A stretch of 64,000 bases of DNA from Megaustenia siamemsis (Eukaryota > Mollusca > Gastropoda > Stylommatophora > Ariophantidae). The translations under genes were made by a program, and so were the position numbers. Of the stretch, positions 11,801 through 24,756 are shown one piece after another (positions within the stretch are counted from its first letter, which is position 1; every line of letters starts with the position of its first letter). Below the pieces are notes generated by a model. It was not told the origin of the DNA, ran no database searches, and was given only the letters and a program-made list of their open reading frames with translations. The stretch spans positions 59,014,092 to 59,078,091 of the forward strand of contig JAVIAB010000101.1 of assembly GCA_032433765.1 (NCBI GenBank). Reading direction: 5' to 3'.

Positions 11801-12130
11801 TTTCAGTGAGAAAGTGCGTGAATATGAGATTGAGTGTATGCGGGCGTGAGTGCGCTAGTGAGTGAAGGAATGAGTGGGTGAGTGATATAACAAGTGTGTG
11901 GATATGTGTGTGAGTGATAGTTTGAGAGAGTTAGTGCGTGAAAGAGTGAGAGAGTAATTGAGGGAGTGGATGATACGGAGGGAGGGGAGTGGGGGGGTGA
12001 AGGAAAGTGAGATATCGAGTGTGTGAATTTATAGGTCATGTGTGAGTGCGCAAATGTGTGCGTTAGTGAGTGAATGAAGGAGATAATTAAGTGATGGATT
12101 AAGTGCGTGTCCGTGTGAGAGTAAGTGAAT
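11801..12130. repeat. Degenerate GTGA-type simple repeat
   Basis: Long purine-rich tract built from imperfect GTGA, GTGTGTG and GAGAGA motifs. The minus strand gives a low-complexity Ser/His/Pro/Thr reading (11803-12039), which is an artefact. Confidence 0.9.
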
Positions 12131-13204
12131 GAGATTAAGTAATGGCATTGTGATCTTCTTTAAGACAACTGTCAGCAGTCTGTTTATATTCATACCTGTT
12201 CATTATTCAGTATGTCACTGCCTTGCCGGTCTTACACAGATTGAACATAGCCCTATAAACGTAGTTTTAGTCATTATCACCAGAATAATGACAGTAATAA
12301 TTGTATGTTTCTTTTTCTATTTCTGAGAGGCTGATAATTCTTGAAAATGATCGAATCATGTCTACTCGAGAAATAATGTTACAAACAAGTTGAGAAGAAA
12401 AAAAGACAAATAAACATCACATGTTCATTCAGACAATGCCAACAAAATAACATCCAATCCATACCTTTTTGGTTTTTGCTTACCTTCTCTATGTCTCTTG
12501 TCACCTGTAGGAGATGACAAATATATAACATGTTCAAAACCATATGTTTTGAAAGCATCAATACTTATTGCTATGTCCAAGATGATTTGAGCTGTGGGGT
12601 ATAAGGACTTCTGCACACAAAGTTAGATAAGGAGAAGGAGCAAATAGATGCAATGCTGCGGTAAAGCTGGCAGTAGGAAACATGTGATGGGTGTAACATA
12701 CACTCCTACAAAATATGGTTACAGCGTTACATGAAAGGACAATACAAAATATTTGAATTTGCAATGCCTAAAATGCTGTCTTCTTCAAAACAGATACAAC
12801 ACAAACAGAAAGAGAAACAGTCACATAAATAAAGATATAGATTATTATAAGATATTTGTTAAATTGGCAATATAAAACACATTTCGCTTAAAGTTAAATA
12901 AGGAACATTTCAAAATAAAATATGTACGGAAAGAACAAAACATCAGTTTGAATTTAGAAAATGCAGTGAGACTAGAGAAACCATTTTCTACAAGGGGAAG
13001 GTAGAAAGAAAGTTTACAGAAGTACACAAACCAGTTTATACATGCTTCATAGATATACCAAAGCTTTTCACAGAACACACGATAAACAGCTAATATAATG
13101 CCTGCAGGACTTTAGACTTAGAACGGAAGAGTTAAGCCACTAAGAAACTACGGATTCAATGTTTCTTTATTTTGAAAACCAAAAACATTTCCGCTGGTAG
13201 GATT
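12131..13204. other. Unannotated stretch
   Basis: Nothing recognisable. Several short overlapping readings on both strands have no domain features. Confidence 0.45.
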
Positions 13205-13475
13205 GATCCCTGGACTAGCAAAATGGCGCTGGATAGGACACACTCTACAGAAGCCAACTGAGAGTATTACACAACAGGCCCTTTTTGGCATCCTCAGGGT
13301 AAAAAACAAAGAAAAAAAAACAAGGAATTATTGGAGAAGACAGATGGAAGAAGAGATGAAAATGATGGGGAGACATGGTGTGATCATAAAAGAATGGCAA
13401 GAAACAGATCGGCGTGAAAAGTGTTTGTTGTAGATCTATGCTCCACAGGGAGCTGAAAGGTAGAAGAAGAAGAAG
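13205..13475 (+). mobile_element. LINE family A 3' end
   Basis: Encodes the extreme C-terminus of family A: KWRWIGHTLQKPTESITQQALF, then a RRQMEEEMKMMGR block. It is followed by the family's 3' UTR (CTATGCTCCACAGGGAG, about 13436-13452) and a short (GAA)n tail. It matches 23860-24120 and the complement of 38165-38420. A strongly 5'-truncated insertion. Confidence 0.88.
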
Positions 13476-13499
13476 TGGGGTATTCAAAGGCATACTCAG

Positions 13500-15640
13500 G
13501 GCATATTCAGATGGGGTTCGGTTCGACGACATAGGCGATATAGCCGACGACGACGTGACCGAAATTGGTTAAAGTGTTTAATGCCAGCATTCGTGTGGAC
13601 AGATTAAGGAGGAGTGGCTACACAGCTGCTTACTACCGCTACCGAAGCCAAACAAGGGCCATTCTCAGATCAATGCCTACAGAATCATCACAATGCAGAA
13701 CACAGCGGGCAAGCTACTGGATAAAATAGTTGCCCCTGTCTTCAAATGTCACCTTGATCAGAAATGCGCATTCCCACCCACATTTCAAGGTTATAGATAT
13801 AACAAAGAGACATAGATCAATGCGGCAGTTTTCGCCTATGACGTCTTCGAAGGCTTCCACAGACGAGAGAAGGCATGTACTATAGATCTGGGTGATGTAT
13901 ACAACAGAGTACTATTTGAATACCTCATGCATATGCTCCTCAAACTGGCGGTACACCTCTTCCTCATTTGATGGATCGCCGCGGCACTGTTTCAGAGGAA
14001 GGTAATACTCAGATGTAGAAGTTGGTCATCCGAGCCAATATCCATTTGTCCAGGGCTGTCACAAGGCTCACCGTTATCACCAGTTCTATTTAACGTGTAC
14101 ACAATAACGATCACGGAACAACAACTGAATGGGAGGGAAAGAGCAATTACTTTTGCTTATGATATTTTGGTATTTCGACAGGGAAAAGACCAAAGTGAAA
14201 TCTCATCCACAATGCAAGACGAACTCGATCGCATCTCTTCCTGGTGTGTAGTATCAGGTGCATTAGGTAATACAAATAAAGCATGAGTTGCTTGGGCCTC
14301 CCTTAACAATCATATCGTTAACACGGAAACACAAGTGCACGAATGGGAGCTGATGAGGTGACCAGGGACAGGGTCATGACACACATTGGTGTTTGATCGC
14401 GGGCTGTATTTTCAGGACCACGTCGACAATGTCATAACAAAATCCCACCAAGGATTAGCCGCCTTGAAGGTCATGGCAGCTGCCAACATGGAGCAGAGGC
14501 TACTTACCCATTTGTTCCAGGGACTTGGCCTCGCACCAATCGAGAATACCCTGGCAGTTCTTACTATCGGTAAGACGCAAATTGACAAGCTGGATAAAAT
14601 ACTGAATGAAGCTATGCACATTATCAGTGGGTGTACTAGGGACACTGCCTGTGTAGCAATGACAGTTCTATTTGACTTTTCAACCATGAATGGTAGATTC
14701 AAGATCTGAAGGGCACGAGCACACCTGAAGATAAGTGCAGATAGAGTGCAACCATTACATCATGAGCTCAACACAGGGATCTAAAAAGAGGCAAAACTAT
14801 GGGTGGGCCGATCAGAAGATTTCATCAAACAGGTTTGTGAGCTTACCAATATCAACTCTGACTAGGAGTGGATACTAGTGACTACGTCATATAGGAGATA
14901 GTTTCGTGTATTTTTACACTCGGCAGGAAATGTAGATAACAGAACTCAGTCAATGTTAGGTTAATGCGGAGGTCGTCAGTTTTATCTGGGATAACACCGA
15001 TGAGAAAGATGTAGTCGTCTATACAATCGGATCTGTAATACGACACCAAAGGAGTGTATGGGCATTTACAGCAGGCTCATTTGGCAGAATATTCAAGGAA
15101 GACAGTGGTGCATACGTTATGACAACAAGTAGCATGACGATGGAGGTGATGGCTCTGGTTACAAGACACCCACGCCTGTATAATGAGTGAATCGATGAGC
15201 AAGATAAAAAAAGTGGAGGTGGTCTATGTACGCAGGCAATGAGTAGAGTCATTGCAGAACTCACAAATACGTATTGCAACCATTGTCTACGTCCCAAAAC
15301 ATGCTGAAGTACCGGGAAATAAAAGAGCGGACAGGTTGGCTAGCTGCGCTATTGTTGTGGACGGTCAACCAATGGATCGGGCGAATATCATTAATGTCCT
15401 GCGGGATGGGAGAAGGACTTCGACAACCATGACTCCACATCACTCCTTTGGATGAAAGAGATGGGAGTTAAGATGGGCACAGCCAGAAACGAGAAACTTA
15501 GTAGGTGTGATCAACCAACATAGAACTGGTGTCGTCAGTAGCTGGACACTGTGAAACTTACCGTGGAGGGATTGTAAGCACCTCTGGACATGTTCGGAAT
15601 GCAATGATTATGACCCAATTAAATAACTCAATAACTAAAT
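13500..15640 (+). mobile_element. RNase H-bearing LINE (family E) remnant, plus strand
   Basis: Collinear with the minus-strand copy at 49010-51945. From 5' to 3': FDDIGDIADDDVTEI (13524-13566), an RT region with an SICPGLSQGSPLSPVLFNVYTIT equivalent around 14035-14110, a degenerate motif C (TFAYDILVFRQGKDQ, the catalytic DD damaged), the thumb, then RNase H traces: VYTIGSV for YTDGSV (about 15015), MTMEVMAL (15135), VPKHAEVPGNKRADRLAS (15290-15345). The end is near CACCTCTGGACATGTTCGGAATG, the Cys motif at the C-terminus. Multiple stops and frameshifts, so non-functional. Elements of the I group (I, Ingi, Nimb, Loa types) are known to carry this RT plus RNase H order. Confidence 0.85.
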
Positions 15641-15769
15641 CCAGGGCAGTAAAGACGAATATGGTTGACCACCGTGATAAACTTTGGAACTGCATCACGT
15701 AATTTCCAAAGAAAGCCATGTAGGGGAATTCTAAATTATGTCAGAAGAAAGATCCAAAAATAAATACAT

Positions 15770-16262
15770 GGAAAGTCAGTACTCTTACTACAAATAACAC
15801 CAGGCTAAAACTAAGTATAGCAAAATATTATATCTTCTCAACATTTATGTATGGTGCAGAAACATGGACACTAGATGTGAAAACATAACTTACAATTGAA
15901 GACTTTTAAATGTAGGTTTATAGAAGAATGGGTAGAACTGGTTGGAAAGAAAAGAAAACAAACCATGAAGTCTTAAAACAACTAAAAATGAAAAAAAAAA
16001 TACAAAACTCAATGGGAACAAAGCAAATGAGATTTTTGCGGCAGATAAAAGACACAACACCATATTTAAAGTAATTGTGGAAGAAAACATTCACGTTAAA
16101 AGAAGCAGAGGCTGGCCAAGACTAAGATGGACGAGTAACATCAAAAGATAGACATATAGCCTATGACAATGTGACCCATCAAAGCAAAGAGACAGAGTGG
16201 AATGGAGCTATGGTAGCCAACCTTCGATGCGGAGACGGCACTCACTAATAATAATGAATGTA
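15770..16262 (+). mobile_element. LINE family C 3' fragment
   Basis: C-terminal part of the family seen on the minus strand at 42347-43213. Blocks: FMYGAETWTLD (about 15845), a YRRMGRTGWKEKKTNHEVLK region, KQMRFLRQIKD (16020-16050), and AMVANLRCGDGTH (16207-16245), matching MLANLRCEEGTR in the 42-kb copy. The end runs into ATA/ATG-rich bases. Truncated and interrupted by stops. Confidence 0.85.
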
Positions 16263-17689
16263 TATAAATGAATACATTAGGAACTTTACCTCATATTGTA
16301 TCGATATTTAGGTCCTCCTTTCTGTCAAATATACTCTCTCATAAAACCATCTTCGTCCAATGTTTCTATTTACGTTATTTGCTCTTTTGCTTGATTTTTG
16401 GCTACGTTCAATGTTTTGTCTTTTATTTGCAGCCTTCTGAATACTTTCTGAATTTGTGTGTTTTAAGTACAACACCTTTGCTGCTCTTTGTATTTGCTTT
16501 GTGGTATCCCATTAGATTCTATTACGTGGTATCATTATAAACTGTGAACTACGTAAAATCGCGTCATTGAATACCTCAAATTTTAAAGTAAATAAATTAA
16601 AGGGCAAACGCTAACTATCAACGCCATCGCTACTACTTTTACCACATTTCCTCGATGAGCTAGGGGTTTATCTATTTGAGCTTTGAAATATAGTTAGTAT
16701 GAGTGGTGCAGTCACCACGGTGTGTAAGGATCAGGGATCTGTTTCAATATGCGGTTTACAATAAAATCATTTATACCGGGCTTCTATCATTTGGGAATAT
16801 GGTAATGATGCCACATTTCTATTGATCAACCAACTATTTTATAGGCGGAGTGGTCGGTATCACGTTAGATCGTCTTCATTGCTCAGAGTTCCGGTATTCA
16901 TTTAAAGCTGGACAGACTTAGTGGTTGTTATTTGGCACAAAGAAACTGAGTGACACCCAATTCAACTCTTAGTTAACTTTATTTTGAGAAAGGTTCCATA
17001 TAGCGACACAGCATTGGCTGCGCTGCTCACTTCTGTGCTTGTAAATATTTAACAAGATAAGCATGTCAGTTTCCCTAAATAAATATGAGTGAAAAGTGAT
17101 AAATATCATGTTAATTTATATTCGCGAGCGTAGTTCTATGTTCATTGATGTCAATGTTGAACGCTGTCAATGTTCAATTTTACAGTGTCCTACATGGACA
17201 GTATTCATTGACACAGCTTGATGAAAGTACTCGTATTAAACATTTAGTAAATGTTTTCAAAATATGTAAAGTATGCATATAAATAGTTATTCTTCATTTA
17301 TTAAAAAAAATGGCCCTAGTATACCAATTGTGTTGCTTATTATTATATCAATATTTCTGTGATTGCTGTCGATTGAGTAATAAAATATTGAACAAATTAT
17401 ATTTCAGTTCATTAAGATACACACTGCTCTATTTGTTGGAAGACTTTGGGTACTATGTTGGAATGTCACGTTACTGCACCAATATTACCAACATAAGATA
17501 ATATAATGTACTAAATATGAATATATAATAAGTCCTAAATGGTCTTCTATAGTCAAGTTTAGTTGAGTCGACAAGTCATCATTGCTGTATTTCAAAAATG
17601 TTTCTAAATTTCAGATCTTTTCCGATGTATACCCCGCAAAGTGTAGCGACTAACGATACCAGCGCTGTGTTTGTTGATGTCTTCTTTGG
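16263..17689. other. AT-rich unannotated stretch
   Basis: No recognisable gene. The open readings 16268-16540 and 17310-17501 are hydrophobic because of T-rich composition and show no family signature. Confidence 0.45.
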
Positions 17690-18930
17690 ATTCATGTGTA
17701 GCGATATCTTCTGGCATGTCCAACCCTGACATTACATTCGTTTAGTTTGTTCATGGATATTTGTATTATGTGCTTTTCTTGTAGCGTCCATGAGCACATT
17801 CATAATGTCAGAATGGTCCCTTGCCCTTCCACACTCAACATCAGCCAACCTGGCAAGCCTGTCAGCACATTCATGGCCTCTTACACACGAGTCCTCTGGC
17901 ATGAAAGTGAAGTAGATACTTGTTTAAATAGACCTCCCCAAAAGACTATAAACACTGTCGTCTTGCAATGCCAGTTGCGATCTTTCTGAGCATACTCGTT
18001 GTGGGTCTGAGGAAACACATGTACATAGTGATGTGTCGCAATGCCACGCTAATGCTCAATATTATTATAGTCAAACTACTTGAACAGGTGCGAAAACAAC
18101 GCTGTCTTCTTTTACAATTCTGTTTCCAACAAGAACCGCATAACCCACGAGCTCTGCACGTGTTGAACAACAGACCAATCTGTGTAACTTGCTGCGTCAC
18201 AATCAGAAGAGCTCTCGAAAATCAATGCCTGCACTTCTGCCTCAATGAACAATGGTTGTTGTCTACATTCTCTGCCAACTGTGAAAACGGTGAGTAAATA
18301 ACGGGCAGCACTTTGACGACACACATACCCATCACCCGGATGCTATGCCCTTCATTGAACACTACTGCTGACTGCTGAACAATATCCATAGCGTACCACG
18401 TCCATAATCTTCCTCTATTTAGCCTGCTCCATTTTGTACCTGTTTTGTACATTCACGGTATAGCGGATGATGTGGGTCTGCACTGGTTCGAAGGTAGGCA
18501 CGTGCTCGGCAGAGTCTTATTATGTCTGCCAAGGTGTGAAATTCGAGGAGGTAACGCATAGCTCTACGCCCAGTATATTATATTCATATAGAATGATGCA
18601 TATTGTCTCGTTTCGTATCGTTTCCAGTCGTCATATTTGCGTATAGTTGAAAGTCCGGATCGTCAGTGCATACTCAATTACAGAGTCAGTCCCTTGAATA
18701 AAAGAACAAGATAACGCTGCTCAATATGTGCTGATGTCATAACTCTCATTGTGGATAGGTCCCTCCTGGATTTGTATACCAACTGGTCTACGTGTTTGTT
18801 AAAAGCAAGGCTCTTATAAAATCATATTCCAAGTTATTTCTTCACATGAGTTATCTTTATAATCTCTTTGATCACATGTTCCCATTTTGGCGCTAACTTG
18901 TTGATTGCGCCATTAATCAAAGAAAACCAA
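17690..18930 (-). mobile_element. RNase H LINE (E-like) remnant, minus strand
   Basis: Read on minus, 18450-18930 matches the RT thumb/connection region of the 49-51 kb copy (compare 49800-50000), and 18110-18220 carries an RNase H start (AASYTDWSVVQ, with W in place of the usual G after TD). Downstream (17760-17990) there is a degenerate RNase H body. Frames are broken. It is more diverged from the 49-kb copy than the 13.5-kb copy is, so probably another subfamily. Confidence 0.65.
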
Positions 18931-18984
18931 GTCATTCAACGTCAATGGCTGGGATCAATGATTTGCATATCTCCTTCATGTATG

Positions 18985-19330
18985 TTCTAGGCCATGCTGG
19001 TGTTGAGTTTAACAACACAGTAGATAGACTAGCCGTTTCCTAAATATTAGTTACTAGACAGCCAATGGAAGGGCATATATCATTAACAATCTACGAGTGA
19101 TGAGTCTAACAAAGGACTTTGACAAAAGTACAAATACATGGCTGTCAAGACAATGTGAACTGGGACTGAAAACCAGTGTTGTCATATTATATCAATATTT
19201 TGATTAAATAGAAAATTTAGTTAGACAACACCGACCCGGCTCTCTTTAAGAAGAAGGACGGAACACCTATACATGTGTCCGGCATGCTGTGATGATGATC
19301 ATAATTTAACACATAAATCATTCACAAAGC
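18985..19330 (+). mobile_element. RNase H LINE 3' end, plus strand
   Basis: Encodes the end of an RNase H domain, GHAGVEFNNTVDRLA (H and D of the active site visible), then MTLTKDFDKST-like text. The C-terminus HLYMCPACCDDDHN (19268-19309) corresponds to HLWTCSECDDDD at the end of the 49-kb copy. It lies back to back with the minus-strand E-like remnant, as if one element had been rearranged or two had inserted in opposite orientation. Confidence 0.75.
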
Positions 19331-20278
19331 GGGATGTCATGTATGTTAATAAAATAAACTGCTTACAAATTTGAAAATAGTCTAGCACGCACACATTAAA
19401 TAAATAAGTGTACTTACAATAGATTCGTCTTGTACGTAACTTATATCGATGTATATCTAGCCTAACAAAGACCGTTCCGCTGGGGAAATGAACAAATATA
19501 GAAGAAGGAGAGGTAGGCAGTAGTTAGAAGATAACAAGACATGGAGGCTATTGATGAAATCTGTTAGTTGTGTTCAAACAATCACCAACGTTTCGGGATA
19601 GGATGTAAGAGAGACGGGTGTGTATGTTTGGAGAATGAAAGTAAACTCACATTTTCGGCTATCTCTATTTAATGTTTTCAAATTTCTACATAACACGAGT
19701 GTTCTTTCCTATCCTAAAATAGTTACATACCTCTGAAATAACGGTTGCAACCTGTAAGATATTATATGGGAATATTAAACATCAATTAGTAAGCACTGCT
19801 AGTAAATTGTATCAACAGAGACATGCCTCTAGAAATACACTAAGGCAGCTATTTGGTTTCCTTATTTCTCGAGCTATTGTATTTATTATTTCCTCATTAC
19901 GTAAGCGTTACGTATTTCTAATTTAACCATAAACAAAACGTATATTGGCTTTTTCTACATGACATTCTAATTGAAACCTTCCAAAACACATTGTAAATGT
20001 GATGGTCTTTAGTTCTGTAAATCCAGAAAATGAATATGACGATTCAAAGAAAGTGCTTATACATCTCATATGACGTCACATTAGCAATGTGTACATGGTC
20101 AGTTTGCGCAGCAGTGAAGTCACACTATAGACTCGATTTCAGACTAGCTAAGTTTTATTAACGAGCAGAATGTATAACGCCATAGTATTATAACTAAACT
20201 GTTAATAATGCACATTTGGTTTTATGATTATTACTAAAATGCCATTTTGAGATAAAATAAACAACCATGACGTATAGC
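19331..20278. other. Unannotated stretch
   Basis: No coding or repeat signal that I can support. Confidence 0.45.
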
Positions 20279-20538
20279 CTTGTGTAAAGTCAATAAACTA
20301 AGGGAATGAACTAGACTTGTGTAAAGTCAATAAACTAAGGAATGAACTAGACTTGTGTAAAGTCAATAAACTAAGGGAATGAACTAGACTTGTGTAAAGT
20401 CAATAAACTAAGGGAATGAACTAGACTTGTGTAAAGTCAATAAACTAAGGGAATGAACTAGACTTGTGTAAAGTCAATAAACTACAGGAATGAACTAGAC
20501 TTGTGTAAAGTCAATAAACTAAGGGAATGAACTAGACT
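20279..20538. repeat. 37-bp tandem repeat, 7 copies
   Basis: Seven consecutive copies of a 37-bp unit beginning CTTGTGTAAAGTC. One copy is 1 bp shorter and one has a two-base change. Very uniform otherwise. Confidence 0.97.
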
Positions 20539-20779
20539 CTTGTTTTAAACATCAGGAAATATTATTTCCCTCTAAAACCCAAAACCCAGCTTTCTACATG
20601 GATTTGTGCCGGTGATCTTTTGTAGACGAGGATCGGGACATTATTAAAGTCAAGGTCAGAGCATCGTATTTTTAAATGGTTGCTGAGAGACCAAAGAAGG
20701 ATGGTTAAAAATAGGTCATATGTGAAGGTTATGAGGGAGTGTATGCGTTTTTATAGGTATAGGCCAGTCACTACGGAAC

Positions 20780-20932
20780 CAGACAGACAAAACGTCACCA
20801 GACACTACGCAATCAGACAGACACTACGCAATCAGACAGACACTACGCAATCAGACAGACACTACGTCACCAGACAGACACTACGCAATCAGACAGACAC
20901 TACGTCACCAGAGAGACTATTCGTCACCAACG
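20780..20932. repeat. 19-bp minisatellite with two variants
   Basis: Repeats of CAGACACTACGCAATCAGA alternate with a variant containing ACTACGTCACCAG. The reading 20680-20970 runs through it with a repetitive Gln/Thr/Arg peptide. I do not call a gene. Confidence 0.9.
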
Positions 20933-21687
20933 AAAGCGCGAGAAAATGGGATATTTTAACCTGTGACTGAGAAGAACTCGACACTTAGCGCAGAGAAATA
21001 GAGAGAACCATGTCAGGTAAGGCAAGTCGGCGTTCGCCCTAAACCAGAAGGGCTGAGTACCCACAGGGACTCCAGATGGAGGAAACGATTCACACATCTG
21101 AGGGATATATCTGCCAGAGATCGCAATGCTAAGTCAACCAGAAACAAGATGTGATCTCTCTCAAAGAAGCGTAATGCTTCACTGCCGAAACTCTCACTTA
21201 GTTAGAGGAGAGAGAAATCTGCTGGAATGATAAAAGGAAGCTAAGTCAACCAGAGACCAGAGCTTAGATAAGCAATGGACACAAGATGAGTGGCGTAACA
21301 AGCCGGAATGGCGATAGCTAAGTCGACCAGAAACAAAGAACGTCTGGAGAGAGAAAAAACAATGTCCAGCACACAGAGAGAAAGATACAAACCATAAGTC
21401 AGAGTAGGAATATTCACGTGATCAGTGTCAACGATCACATGACTCCATTTCCGTTTCCGAGATGTGAACTATTTGAGTTATAGACATAAACACATTTAGG
21501 ATTAGCGTAGGCACAGACTCACTAGGAGTGTGAGCTGTAAACTATTTTGAGTTTGTGTACATATATACATTTGTAATTAGTGATTTTGTGGCTGTTTAGA
21601 CTGCCAAGTATTTGTGACTTGTGAATTACAGTTGGACTTTTTAATAAACATTAGAAAGGTGTTATTACGCCTTACGACTTATTATTA

Positions 21688-21694
<7 letters not shown>
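20933..21694 (+). other. Possible LTR remnant with internal short repeats
   Basis: The motif GCTAAGTC(A/G)ACCAGA recurs at 21129, 21239 and 21309. The last part has a polyadenylation-like AATAAA (about 21640) followed by AAAGGTGTTATTACGCC, an arrangement that reminds me of the 3' part of an LTR. I found no partner LTR, primer-binding site or pol gene in the window. The identification is weak. Confidence 0.25.

Positions 21695-21760
<66 letters not shown>
21695..21760. repeat. (TA)n microsatellite
   Basis: About 32 uninterrupted TA dinucleotides. Confidence 0.97.
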
Positions 21761-21762
<2 letters not shown>

Positions 21763-22239
21763 TTATAGTAGATATGATGTTGACAATAAAAGTGTTCAGA
21801 AATAAAATATCATTCAACTAATTATTTTTCTTCAAATCTTGTAATTAATGCAGCGATCGACAACTCGTCACCAATCATAACATTGCATGTTAGATAGTCT
21901 TTGAAAAACGCTTATTTGTTTGTTCGGCAACATTTTCTTCTCCAGCATTTCACTTGCTAAACAAGTTACACTGCAGGTGAACGAACAATCACTAATTATA
22001 CACGCACTAAATAAGTTCATGCTAAGAAATATAGTTCAGTTTTTAAAAAAAATTAAACACTTGAGACATGCTTTGTCTTTCTTTCTTTCTTTATTTCTTT
22101 CTTTCGTTACTTTTTCGTTCTTTCTTTCAAGTTGTTTATTTATATATTCACAATCAAATTTGAACCCTATTAACAATATACTATGATAAGCAAGAGTTGT
22201 GATTATATGCACTATTATATTACATCAGATGCAATTGCG
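21761..22239. other. AT-rich stretch with a (TTTC)n-like tract
   Basis: A CTTT/TTTC simple repeat at about 22072-22135 is the only feature seen. The open reading 21920-22186 owes its Phe/Leu/Ser-rich end to this tract. Confidence 0.6.
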
Positions 22240-24138
22240 AAAACGAGAAGTAATAAAGCCAAGACACAGGAAGCATACACAGAGGTGAACAAAGAAGTGA
22301 CAAGATGCATTAAAAGGATAAGAGGAAATATATAGACGAACCAGCTAAAGAGGCAGAAGAAGCAGCAAATAAAGGGAATATGAAAGAATTGTACAACAGC
22401 ACAAAGAGATTAAGTGGAAAATACAAACAGATCAATGCCTTTATTAAAGATAAGAAAGGAAATCTGCTTGGTAATATAAGGGAACAAATGGCGAGATGAA
22501 AATAGCACTTTGAAGAACTTTTGAACAGACCCGGCTCAAATAATCCTCCAGATATACTACCAACAGAAGAAGAGTTACACGTTAACTGTGGAAAACCAAG
22601 CATAGAAGAAATAATAAAAGCCATCAATCTATTAAAAAATGGTAAAGCCACAGGACCAGATGAAATCCCTTCGGAAGCCATCAAAGCAGATATTAACACC
22701 TCTACCAAGATGTTACATAATCTATTAGATAACATTTGGGAGAGGGAAGAAATACCTAAAGACTGGAAAGAAGGTTATATGATCAAACTAACAAAGACAG
22801 GAAGTTTACAGGAGTGCACAAATTATAGGGGAATTATGCTACTATCAGTGCCAGGAAAAAAATATTAAGCAGAACCATTCTGGAGAGACTAAAATAGGCC
22901 ATAGAGAAACATTTGAGAGATGAACATGCAGGTTTTAGGAAGAACAGATCATGTGCTGATCAAATAACTACTCTATGTATAATAGTTGAACAAAGTTTAG
23001 AACTAAAATCCCCACTTTATATTGGATTCATAGATTACGAAAAGGCATTTGATAGTTTAGACAGAAGAATGCTTTGGAAGTTGCTGAGTCATTACGGAAT
23101 CCCCATACAGTATATTAACCTGATAAAAACACTGTATGAAGGAACTAAATGTAGTGTGGTGAATGAAGGACAGCTTACAGAAGCGTTTGTAATAAGAACA
23201 GAAGTAAGTCAGGGATGCCTTCTGTCTCCATTTCTCTTTCTACTGGCCATAGATTGGATTATGAAAATAACTCAAAACAACAGAAATTGAATCCAGTGGT
23301 CACTGACCAAACAACTTGATGATTTAGACATTGCTGATGACATAGCTCTCCTATCACACAACCATCAACAGATGCAGGATAAAATGAGCATACTTGATGA
23401 GAGATCACAACAGCTAGGACTGAAGATTAATAGAGATAAGACCAACATTATGAGAATTAATACAGTTCGCAATAACCAAATAAAACTAGGTGAAATATCT
23501 CAATTAGAAGTACAATCTTACATATATCTGGGCAGTAATATAGATAAAGAGGGAGGAACAGAAAATGATGTCAAAATAAGGATATCAAAAGCAAGAGGCT
23601 TTCATTGCACTGGGAAACATATGGAAGTCCAAAGAAATTAGGTTAAATACAAAAATAAAAATGTTCAACTCAAATGTTAACGTGGTCCTATTATATGGCT
23701 GTGAAACATGGAGAACAACAAAATTGACAATCACGAAGATACAGACTTTCATTAATGGATGCTTGCGAAAAATAAAAGGATGGAAATGGCAGGACAAAAT
23801 TACTAACATAGAATTATGGAAATGTACCAGTCAAATACCAGTGGATAAAGAGATACATCGAAGACGATGGCGCTGGATAGGACACACACTACGGAAGCCA
23901 ACTGAGAGTATTACACAACAGGCCCTTTTTTGGAATCCCCAGAGGAAAAGACAAAGAGGAAAACCAAGGAATTCTTGGAGAAGACAGATAGAAGCAGAAA
24001 TGAGGATGATGGGGAGGACGTGGAATTATCTTAAAAGAATGGCAAAAAACAGAACGACTTGGAAAGTGTTTGTTTGTTGAAGACCTATGCTCCACTGGGA
24101 GTTAAAAAGGTAGAAGAAAAAAAGAGGAAGAAGAAGAA

Positions 24139-24227
<89 letters not shown>

Positions 24228-24235
24228 AGGTGCAA
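22240..24235 (+). mobile_element. LINE family A copy: linker, RT and (GAA)n tail
   Basis: Second-best copy of family A. From 5': an acidic linker (MKELYNSTKRLSGKYKQ, 22380), KAINLLKNGKATGPDEIPSE (22617-22676), TNYRGIMLLSVPGKKY, then a frame change. RT palm: DEHAGFRKNRSCADQ (22918), FIDYEKAFDSLDRRMLW (23025-23075, motif A), TEVSQGCLLSPFLFLLAIDW (motif B), and a degenerate motif C, where LDIADDIALLSH replaces LDFADD. Then QSYIYLGSNIDKEGGTENDVK, LLYGCETWRTTKLT and RRRWRWIGHTLRKPTESITQQALFW. The 3' UTR (CTATGCTCCACTGGGAG) leads into an approximately 110-base (GAA)n tract (24115-24230). Stops at about 22498, 22867 and 23289 and frameshifts make it non-functional. The 5' endonuclease is absent. Confidence 0.93.
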
Positions 24236-24756
24236 ATGCGAGTGATTTTGATGTTCCTTTATTCGCTCTAATTATATTTTCCAGTTACTATAAGGACTCT
24301 TGCAACATCTAAACAGGTGGTCATACTCCATAATGAACCAATAGATGTCCTATAACATTTGTAACCACATTATCTAAAGTTATCCTTTGGTCTACAAATG
24401 ATATGCACAGTTCTTTTTTAATATATATTCTATATTTTCTTTATACTAGTTGCTTGAGTACAAAAATATTGCATATGTGCAGCTTCTAAATGTTTTTGTT
24501 ATAAACCCCATATGTTCTGTCAACTAGGATTCTATTATAGGTTTTAATATTGAGTCTATAATTGTGACATCCAATTTGCCTATGTGCGTCAGCAGTGATA
24601 TGCCACGGGATTGTGAACTTTTTCTTTTTCTTCATGTATTATTCTATAGAAGAGTTAGTATTGCTAGTTGCCAGTCAGTTACAATTTGTTTCTGTACCCA
24701 TGTTGTATTGTCAATTTTATGTAAACATATACTAAACTTTCTTTCTACTTCTGATA
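24236..24756. other. AT-rich unannotated stretch
   Basis: Nothing recognised between the LINE tail and the 46-bp array. Confidence 0.5.

Noticed and set aside
11803..12039. Ser/His/Pro-rich minus reading
   Set aside because: Low-complexity translation of the GTGA-type simple repeat.
24026..24271. Lys-rich and Leu-rich readings on both strands
   Set aside because: Direct translations of the (GAA)n tract.
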